The notes under the pieces were generated by a model. It ran no database searches, was not told where the DNA came from, and worked only from the letters and a program-made list of their open reading frames with translations. A stretch of DNA of 64,000 nucleotides from Maratus speciosus (lineage: Eukaryota; Arthropoda; Arachnida; Araneae; Salticidae). Within the stretch, counting starts at the first letter, position 1. Each line of letters begins with the position of its first letter. Positions 55,383 to 64,000 of the stretch are shown one piece after another. Made by a program: the position numbers and the translations under genes. Where the stretch lies: positions 161,940,761 through 162,004,760 of the forward strand of contig OZ010799.1 in the NCBI GenBank assembly GCA_963932465.1, written 5' to 3'.

Positions 55383-56628
55383 AGTCGTTATTGTTTTATA
55401 AGATGATAGATATTCCACAAATTAAATAAAAGAAAATTGCTATTCAAAATTTTCCTGTGTGAATTCCAACACTAGTGAGAAGTCCGTCGATTAGTGATGA
55501 CGTCACAAATCGTGTCCTCAGGCTTTGAGTATTTCGATGGCAGTGGTTTCAACCATCTCAAAAATGATATCTGAGTTCGTATATTTTAAATAGAAAAAAG
55601 TGGTTTTTTGCCGATATATTTACCTTAAAGGTATTAAGCAGCATGCAAAGAAGAAGAATTTTTAAAAGGATTAATATGTAATCTATATCGCAAACATCAG
55701 TAATAACCAAATTATTATTTAAAATCCATATAAAAGATTATCTAAAATGTTAAATCACTTTCATCCCTGTTTTTGGATTACGTTAGATAATTCATGAATA
55801 AGTTTCGTTTCTAATGTATAATTAGAATAAGAAATTTTAACGCTTTTACCTTCTATGTCCATGCGTAGTTAACGGATTTGAATTCTAGTCATCTATTTTC
55901 TTCCTCACATTTCAACTGACATATCACTTTAGTGTACAAGACACGTCCCAAGTCTCTTTAACTAAATAATGTGTGTCGGTTTACATAGAAGAATGAAATT
56001 TCCGATTTTGAATCAGACAAAATTTCAGCTGGCTTTTATATTATTTTAAATAACAGAAACTAATTATGTAAAACTAAATATGCGTACATATAAATTCTGA
56101 TTCGGAGGAACGTGTTTAACTTGACACAAATTAAAGCACATTTTATGGAAGATTAAGGAAATGATGGCAGTCGTGATATATACTTTGTACTATAAACAGT
56201 AGTAAAAAAGCAAATAACTGTTTGAAATATAGATACAAAATTAATCTAATGTTTTGTATCTCTTTCAACGCTGTTTTTGTATTACGCAAGAGAATAATTA
56301 AATAACTTTCTAAATTAAAATTTGGGTAACAATTTTAAACACTTTTATACTCTATGCTCATACATAGTTACATGAATTTAATTTCCTTTATCATTTTCCT
56401 ACCTCACATTTCAACTGACACATCACTTTTGAATACGAGGCACGTTCCATCTCTCTAAATCGGAATAATGAGTGTCGGTTTATTAAGAATGATAAAATTT
56501 GTGATTTTAAATTAAAGAAAATTTTATTTGGCTTTTATATTATTTCAAATATTAGAAACGAATTATAAAATCTAAATGTACGCACATATGAATTCTGATT
56601 CGGATGAACGCGTTCAACTTGGCAAAAA

Positions 56629-57388
56629 TTAACCCTTTAACAGGTTTTCCTTTACGCCGTACGTGAAAAAGGGTTTGCGTTTTTTGTTTCTAAAAGCATT
56701 CGACACACCACTAATTTGAAACTGCAACATTCTCTTTATCTAATGGCAGACTCTTTTAACCCCTTAATTCTCGCTCCCGTTAATATCACAGGCTGAGGTG
56801 TTGTTCGTTATTTCTCGTGCCCATCATATTTCCGAGTTGGAGATGTAATTATTAGCAAAAACTTGTGAAACCAGAAAAATTTAACTGGTATTTTTGACGC
56901 TAATTGTGATGTTGGACTTAGCATGTTTCGAAATATATCACACTCAAAAAAAAAAAAATAATAATGATCAAAATGTAATGTATATGTATTGTTTCAAATA
57001 TTATTTGTAAATATTTGTGCTATGATGATAAATAAAGATCTAAGATGTGAAAAATAAAAGTCTTATTTACATGATTGTGTAAAATGGTGTGGTGTAAAAC
57101 AAAATGAAGACACAGAATTCTCGCATGATGGCTTTTCTATAAATATTAATTTGTTCTATAACATCTTTTTTCAGCCTTTAAAAAATCTAATTGCATATTT
57201 TATTTAGAAACCTTATTATTATTCAATTTCTGTCATAAAAAATATGTATTTTTTATGGTTTTTCCAACTATTAAACAATCCTTAAGGGGTTAATTATGCT
57301 AGGGAGATATTTTCGTACGGTAAAGGTGGTGTATGGTACCTACTTTTGTTTCTTGTTTTGGAAAAAAAATAACATCTTGAGGGGTTAA
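56629..57388. mobile_element. TTAA MITE carrying a second TTAA element
   Basis: TTAA 56629-56632 and 57385-57388; ends CCCTTTAACAGGTTTTCC and, reversed, CCCCTCAAGATGTT. It shares its interior with 59246-59473 ('acggtaaa.gtggt.tatggt'). The nested element is at 56756-57293. Confidence 0.88.
56756..57293 (+). mobile_element. TTAA element nested in a TTAA element
   Basis: TTAA 56756-56759 and 57290-57293; left end CCCCTTAATTCTCGCTCCCG, right end reversed CCCCTTAAGGATTG. Sibling, inverted, of 46732-47284. The sister MITE at 59250-59469 lacks it. Confidence 0.88.
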
Positions 57389-57715
57389 AGCGCATTTTAC
57401 TGAAGATTAACGAAATAATGGCAGGCATCATATGTAGTTTGTTTTATAAATAGCAGTAAAGAAAACAAATGGCAATTTGAAATATAAATTCTTACACTTT
57501 TTTCAGCACTGTTTTTGGATTACGCGACATAATTAATGAATACTTTCTAATTTAAGATTACAGTATCAATTTTAAACACTTTTACCTTCTATGTTCTTAT
57601 GTAGTTGAATTTAATTCTCTTTATCCATTTTCTACTTCACATTTCAACTGCCATATCACGTTAAAATACAAGACATGTCTGAAGTCTCTCTACCTAAATA
57701 ATGAAGGTCGGTACA

Positions 57716-58813
57716 TTAACCCTTTATCTACTGACGGTACTTATAAGTACCACTCACTTTAAACTTTTATACCATAGTGAATATTACTAATATACTAATG
57801 GTACTTTGCAAAAACACTCTTTTAACTCCACTTTATTCGAATACATGGCAGCAGTAGTTCTAGGTTTGTTATTTTTGAGAGGAAAGAGGCAATCTTTGAA
57901 GCAGTCGATGTGTTTTGTGCCAACATTTTGTACAGATTGCCGCGCTCGTCTTTTTATTGCTGCAAACACAGTAAAAGATATAAGATAAGTGTTGGATTTT
58001 TTTTATGTGTTCATTATGATCTTAGAATACAGTTTGACTAGCTATTTTAGATGAACGATCGATGTAGTTGATTTAACAGTTAAATTACTCGCTGGTACTT
58101 ATAAGTACCGTCAGTAGACTGGGTGTTGGAGAAAAGCTTCTTGTTTATTTTTCGTCAGTGTAGTTATCCATCGTTTTCATCTGCTCTTTAAAATGTAATT
58201 ACTAAAATGTAGTGTAGTAACGATTTCCCTGGTATTTCTTTTCTATTTCAATGTTATTTTTTATAGGAAATCGAAAACCTTGTGGTACCGATTCGTATTT
58301 GCTATGCTAAAAATATCATATGTAAATTCATATATTGCATATCTGGAGATGCGAGAGAGCGTGGTTGTCCCTGGAATATTGATGTCGCATAACTAAAAGA
58401 CTGCTAACAAGATCGAAACCTAAAAAAAAAAATAGTTTTTTTAACCCTTTCAGGAGCAAAGCATTTTCAATTCTGAAGTGTTGAAATAAATGTTTGGCAC
58501 CGGAATTTGCCAAACGATTTATTTGTAAATAAGAAAAAGGCCTATATTTCACATACTTATTAAATCGAAAATATTTTCTGGTGCCAGTTGAAATACTTTG
58601 TGGGTTTTCTGTTACGATATTTTAGTCACAGTGTGCTGAAGGTACTTTAAAGTACCACTTTAATTAATTAGCTAATTACCTCTAAATAATTAAATTTCTC
58701 ACGGGTGAGTATTTTTTTTATGCTTATCCTTTAATTTTCATTTTAGTAACTGAAAAAAAAATATTACATGAAAAAAATTGCAGTAGATCATAATGCCGTA
58801 GATAAAGGGTTAA
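57716..58813. mobile_element. TTAA element with TACTTATAAGTA palindromes
   Basis: TTAA 57716-57719 and 58810-58813; ends CCCTTTATCTACTGACGGTA and, reversed, CCCTTTATCTACGGCATTA. The 16-bp palindrome GGTACTTATAAGTACC occurs near 57738 and 58094, and a variant (ggtactttaaagtacc) at 58640. A further TTAACCCTTTCAGG end at 58441 shows another element nested inside. No intact ORF. Confidence 0.8.
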
Positions 58814-59245
58814 TCCCCTAAGGGGCGGTGGAATATATTATATCTCACCTACGATTAATGAAGATTTGCACCAAAAAGTTTTATAAAATATTACTTTTCT
58901 AACTTTGGTGGGGAAAAGTCGTAAAATTGCTCTTTTCTATTTTGTGGTAACATTTTAAGAAGATTCTGGTGTGAATTCAACATAGAAACGCAATAACTCC
59001 ACCCCCCCGCCCTAAAGGTTGAAGAAGAATACAATTTTAAGAAGATTCCGGTGTGAATTCAACATTATACAAACTCAATAACTTGCCCCCCGAAAGGGTG
59101 AAGAAGGGTGAAATTTGCGATTTTCAATTAAACAAAATTCTATCAGGCTTTTATATTATTTAAAATAATAGAAATTAATTGTATAAAACAAAATGTGTGC
59201 ACATATCAATTCTGATTCGGAGGAATGTGTTGAACTTGGCACAAA

Positions 59246-59473
59246 TTAACCTTTTAACAGATTTTCCTGTACACTGTATATGTGCTAAAATAATTTGCTT
59301 GTTCCGTTACTAAAACCATTCTGATACCGCTAATTTTACTAAAATATTGCTTTTGTATAATGGCAGACATAATTCTATTATATAAAAGAAAGATGTATCA
59401 GTACGGTAAAAGTGGTATATGGTGCCAATTTTTCGTTTATTGTTTAAACAAAATTAATATCTTAAGGGGTTAA
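59246..59473. mobile_element. TTAA MITE, sibling of 56629-57388
   Basis: TTAA 59246-59249 and 59470-59473; ends CCTTTTAACAGATTTTCC and, reversed, CCCCTTAAGATATT. It is inserted at the same base of the 500-bp unit as its sibling; units at 56131 and 59960 are empty there ('aaattaaagcac'). Confidence 0.93.
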
Positions 59474-60363
59474 AGCACATTTTACTGAAGATTAATGGAA
59501 TAATGGCACGCATGATATGTAGTTTGTATTATAAATAACAGTAAAAAAAACTAATTTAAATATAGATACAAAATTAATCTAAAGTCTTATATCTCAGTCA
59601 GCGTGTTTTTAGATTACGCGAGATAATTAATGAATAACTTTCTAAATTAAGATTTGAGTAACATTTTTAAACACTTTACATCTTATGTTCGTACGTAGTT
59701 ACATGAATTTAATTCCCCTCATATATTTCCTACATAGAATTTCAACTGACACATCACTTTAGAATACAAGACGCGTCCCAAATCTCTCTTACTGAATAAT
59801 GAGTGTTGATATATTAAGAAGTATAAAATTTTTGTTCATAAATTATTTTTTTTTAATCTAGCTTTTATATTATTTTAAATAATTGAAACTAATTATATAA
59901 AACAAAAAGAGCATACGTATAAATTGTGATTCGAAGAAACGTGTTTAACTTGACGAAAATTAAAGCACGTTTAACGAAAGGGTATTGAAATTATGACAGG
60001 CTATATATGTAGTTTGTATTATAAACAGCAGTAAAAAAGAAATAATTACTTGAAATCTAGATGCAATAATTAATCTAAAATCATAAATATCTTTCTGTGA
60101 TGTTTTTAGATTACGCGAAATAATTAATGAATAACTTTTTAAATTAAAATTAATGTAATGATTTTAAACACTTTTACCTTCTACATATGCTTTTGCGATT
60201 ACATGAATTTAATTCCCTTTATCCATTTCCTACCTCGCATTTCAACTGACACATCAATTTAGAATACGAGACACGTCCCAAGTCTCTCTAACTAAAGAAT
60301 TAGTGCCGTTATATTTAGAAAGATAAAATTTGCGATTTTAAATTAACTTTTTTATATTATTTT

Positions 60364-60925
60364 TGCCGAAACGTCAGTGAAGGCTTACTGTGGAGACACG
60401 AAAAGTTTTCGTTTCCGTTAGTCTGTCTATTAGTCTGTTAGTCTGTCTGTTCCGCGATAACTGCCGCAAAAAGCATCCGATTAGCTTGAAATTAAGTGGG
60501 TATGTTAGTGAAGTACCCGAATTTAGCTGTATAGTTTTTTGTTATATTTGGTTCATTCGTTCGGAAAATATAGAATATTTTATTTTGCGCAATAATGCTT
60601 TTTATAGCAATTCAGACGGTTTACCATTTTTATTTGTTGAAAGAAAATGGCTCATATGATTGAAGGATTTAAATGGTAAATTATGGATAATGAAATTTCC
60701 TAATTAGAACCATTCATTATTCATATTAGTTTGAAATTTTGTGTATACATTTGCCTGTACACATGTATACATTGTTTTTAAATTTGGTGTATAACTTATG
60801 GAGGGATTTGATATATGAGTTCCAATAATATCAAATATTTTCTTTTACAAATTTTCTTTTTGTAATGCACATACTTCATTGTTTTAATTTTCTTTTAACT
60901 GTTGCCTAGCAACGGAACTACACCT
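60364..60925. repeat. Dispersed repeat with (TCTG)n, copy 2
   Basis: Second copy of 5607-6170. It starts 'gccgaaacgtcagtgaagg', carries a shorter, impure TCTG run, and ends near 'gttgcctagcaac'. Confidence 0.85.
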
Positions 60926-61265
60926 AAAAATATCGTAAATGTGAAAGTATGTGTAAATTTTTGGAGTCAAATCAACGTCAAAAGGGATGAATTAATGCCT
61001 TTTGCGTCTTTGCATATAGATGGGATTTACCCCAGAAATAAAGAAAGTCTGTGTTCGATTTATTTTGTTCAAATATCTTTTTTAATTAAAAAGTTCATTA
61101 TTTTCATAAGGAATAAATTGACATTTTGCTATAAAATTTAGAAATATTTTTTTTTACTGTTGCCAAAAAAATCAGATCCTGGAATAATAATTTATCCTAA
61201 ATAGTTAATTTTGATTTGAAAGATTTTCATGTGCAAGAGGAAAATGAAATAAAAAATAGACATGA
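60926..61265. other. Non-coding stretch
   Basis: Nothing recognised. Confidence 0.5.
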
Positions 61266-61269
61266 ATAC

Positions 61270-62783
61270 GTCTTTATCTTCTATAATAATAAAGAAAGAA
61301 GTTTGTGTGTGAGTGAGTGAGTGTGTCGATGGTGTTCTGAAGAGACCACTGCACGTAGAGCCACAAAATTTGGGGAAAAGGTACGTCTGTATATGAAGTT
61401 TTGCACCTCGAAGCCCGATTTTCGATTTTTTGATTAGATTTTTTCAATTTAATTTTTTATGCGATTTTTAGCGATTTTTTATGTTTTGAGGGGATTTTTC
61501 CATATAAGTGAGAAGAATATGGTTTCTTTCTTTTAACCCAATATAGTAAATTTTGTTCTCTTTTGAAAAAAGTTTATTCGGAATTCGTGCAGCGAATTTT
61601 GAATTTTTAGCGAATTCTTTGTGCAATTATTGAACAGCATTTAATGCATTTCTATACCTATAAGGAGGATACCGTAGAGGGACATAGTTCTATCGCCAAA
61701 TACAGCCAAGTTTGTCGCCAACATGGCGGTATATCGCCAAATTTGGCGACCAAATGAGTCGCCAAAAGTAACGCCAACTTGGCGATATCTCTAATATTTC
61801 GCCAAATTCCCATAGACTTCTATTGTAAACCAATATGGATTACTTGCTTACAGAAAATCAACAAATTGAGATATTTTAATGCAACAAAAACTAATATTAA
61901 CTTAAGGGATTATATTAATTCGTTTTTTGCCACATTAGGAAAAAGAATGCGGTTTCTTTCTTTTATCCCAATATAGTAAATTTTGTTCTCTTTTCAAAAA
62001 AGTTTATTCGGAATTCGTGCAGCGATTTTTGAATTTTTACAGAATTTTTATGCGATTATTGAACAGCATGTAATGCATGTCCATACTTATAAGGGGGTTA
62101 ACGTAGGGGGGATCAAGTTATGTCGCCAAATAACACCAAGTTTGTCGCCAACTTGGCGATATCTCTATCTTGCTTACAGAAAATCAACACATTGAGATAT
62201 TTTAATGCAACAAAAACTAATATTAACTTAAAGGATTATATTAATTGTATTTAAGGGGGTCCAAGTAAATTTATTACGAATAAAAGTAACATGATCTAAT
62301 GCACGATTTCCAATACATAAATTTTAAGAGGGCCCACAGGTCAAAGGAATTAGATTTGAAAATTTCATCCGATTATAGTAAATTTGATTTTCGTGATTTT
62401 TAAACTTTTTGTGATTTTTAATGCGATCTTTACGTTTCTTCGCGATCTGCTGCAATTTTTTGACATTCCATTTTTGACCAAAAGTACATTCTGCCCTCAT
62501 TTCAATAAAGTTTATTCGGATTTCGTATAGCAATTTTCGAATTTTTCGGGAATTTTGTATGTGATTTTTAGTGTATTTTAGCGATTTGCTACTATTTATC
62601 CACATTAGTGAAAGGAATCAACTTGCAATCTTCGAACAATAATATACATATATATTTTCTCTTTTCAGAATTTGAGAAGCGATTTAAAAAATTTTCGCGA
62701 TATCTTATTGTGATTTTCAGAGCTTTTTCGTAATTCCTGCTGCTTTTTGACGTACGCGGGCAACGCCGGGCAAGTTCGCTAGT
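61270..62783 (+). mobile_element. Helitron-like non-autonomous element
   Basis: It starts 'tcttctataataataaag', followed by 'gtgtgtgagtgagtgagtg', and ends 'CGCGGGCAACGCCGGG...CTAGT' at 62783. Both fit arthropod Helitron-like termini: a TC start, and a CTRR end beside a GC-rich hairpin. Inside are two diverged copies of a block ('ttcggaattcgtgcagcga', 'tgaacagcat.taatgcat', 'cgccaacttggcgatatctc') starting near 61570 and 61990. No helicase or Rep sequence was seen. Confidence 0.6.
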
Positions 62784-64000
62784 ATTGGAAATAAAACAAA
62801 AATACGAAAATAAGATGAATTTGACCTCATATATCAAAAATAAAACTGATACCCTTTGAGGTTGAAATAAAAGTGCCTTGTGTTATATTAATTCTTATTA
62901 TTAAAAAGATTGTTACCAATATCTCACGGTTTATCGTCAGCACACAGCTAACAGAAATTTTTAATTTTTAATCGAAAATTTCAATGAGAAAAAAAAAAAC
63001 TTTTGAAAAGCAAATAGATAGTAAATGTCAAATTTGTGCACCGCAAAATTATCTCTGTTGCAAAGGACGTCATTGTATCAAAAAATAAATATTTTCATTC
63101 TTAAAAATCAAACATTAAATAGATCGCCTGAAAAATATTTTTTGACGAGATTTACTTCTCAATGTCGCCCCATTTCCGAAAATATGAATGAAAATTATTT
63201 TATTTTTGAAAGGAAATTACATTTTCGTTCATAAAACCTAAACTTTTAATATAATTGCCCCAATGTAAATCATTTTCTGTCCACCGGTTTTGAAAAATAA
63301 TGCTCGGAAGTATAAAAAGAAATCTAAGATTTACAATAACCATTAGCGCAATCATTAAAAAGTTACATATGTAAATTTAATGAGAGCACGAGGGGTTAAG
63401 GGGGCTCCTCCCCCTGAAGAAATTAATTTTGTTATCTAAAAAAAATACCAGAAGACGAATTACGCTTCTAATGTCTGAAAACTTCGTATTTTTTTATTCT
63501 TATAAATAATTACGTAATTTGAAAACTTTAAATTGCGGTTTGAAGGATGTTGAATATTACCAAGTGTGTTTAAAAACAATGACTTGCAGAGCTGACGTTG
63601 AGGCTCCTGATCTGCAGATTTACTAGTAATTAACAAAAACTATTTATATGAAGCTAAATATACGCACATATACGGGGTGGTTTGCTACCACGTGTTCAAA
63701 CTTCTTACCGAAGCAATTTTGAATCATATAGCGATGTCAGAGCTGCCACAGGCGACTACTTTTCTATTCTATTATCACACGTATAAAAAAACAGAATATT
63801 TCTCTTGCAAATGTTCTCGCACGGTATGTCAGTAATTTTTGTTTTGAGAAAGTCGTGTGAGGTAAAATAAAAAAATAGTAGGCCGTGGACGCCCTGCAAT
63901 GCGGGGTTGGAAACGACAATCAATCTTTCCAATTTGACGGGAATTTTAATAAAAAATTCCGAAGTCATACCAGAAAATTTCAGTTATTAATTTTTTTCTT
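62784..64000. other. Non-coding; repeat relations at 63370-63720
   Basis: 63370-63640 matches 7950-8265. 63655-63700 is a partial copy of the 'gcacatatacggggtggttt' block of the 1-12 kb array. Nothing coding was recognised. Confidence 0.7.

Larger units (their letters stand above)
55760..60360. repeat. Tandem array of ~500-bp units with nested insertions
   Basis: Block order in each unit: 'aattctgattcgga', 'aacttg.cacaaattaaagcac', 'tagtttgtattataaac', 'tagattacgcgagataatt'-type, 'ttcaactgacacatcac', 'acgtcccaagtctct', then '.taaatatgcgtacatat'. Unit junctions lie near 56085, 56580, 59200 and 59910. Net length after removing TTAA elements is about 490-500 bp for three of them. It is related in part to the 1-12 kb array ('ttcaactgacacatcac', 'gcacatat'). 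Confidence 0.85.

Noticed and set aside
1..64000. tRNA or rRNA genes
   Set aside because: No cloverleaf with A and B boxes and no rRNA-like conserved block was found by eye; a covariance-model scan would be needed to exclude small ones.

Overview
The window is about 64 kb of AT-rich animal nuclear DNA made almost wholly of transposable elements, their relics and tandem repeats. I found no host protein-coding gene, tRNA or rRNA gene. The mix of elements suggests an arthropod: a BEL/Pao retrotransposon, a jockey/I-type gag with a PRE_C2HC region, Penelope-like elements, Tc1, mariner, Tigger/pogo, piggyBac, hAT-like, Transib-like and Helitron-like pieces. The Tc1 and 'CDGTN / FPCHSQ' relics look like families common in spiders, so a spider or other chelicerate is my best guess (inference only).

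Layout. 1-12.4 kb: a degenerate array of a large repeat (unit roughly 1.0-1.3 kb after removing insertions). It is interrupted by a microsatellite/173-bp-repeat element, a 2.5-kb gag-only non-LTR retrotransposon with an intact ORF, several TTAA-flanked short elements and a mariner deletion derivative. 12.5-19.8 kb: a Tigger-like element split by a 6.4-kb BEL/Pao retrotransposon with both LTRs and a 5-bp target duplication. 20-29 kb: hAT-like and mariner MITEs, a GC-rich 43-bp minisatellite, a decayed piggyBac with exact 16-bp terminal repeats, and a Helitron-like zone rich in TTGGCG motifs. 31-33.4 kb: Tc1 and mariner relics. 35-37.4 kb: two Penelope fragments head to head, each ending in a hammerhead-like motif. 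37.6-40 kb: a 2.4-kb element whose two ends have the spacing of a V(D)J 23-RSS. 40.8-42.8 kb: an intact 571-residue reverse transcriptase ORF between AT microsatellites. 43-55 kb: Tc1 and Tigger relics, dispersed repeats, four tandem arrays and a decayed gene of an unnamed transposase-like family. 55.7-60.4 kb: an array of about 500-bp units with TTAA elements in some units and empty sites in others. 60.4-64 kb: a dispersed repeat and a Helitron-like element.

How it fits together. Many insertions can be dated relative to each other from this window alone, because the repeats they entered are also present as empty copies. The only large undamaged ORFs are the gag at 3.5-5.1 kb and the reverse transcriptase at 40.8-42.6 kb. 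The piggyBac relic shows that the TTAA-cutting transposase class once had an autonomous source here, and short TTAA-flanked elements of several unrelated terminal sequences are abundant. Coordinates of decayed elements are by-eye estimates except where ends are defined by target duplications or inverted repeats.
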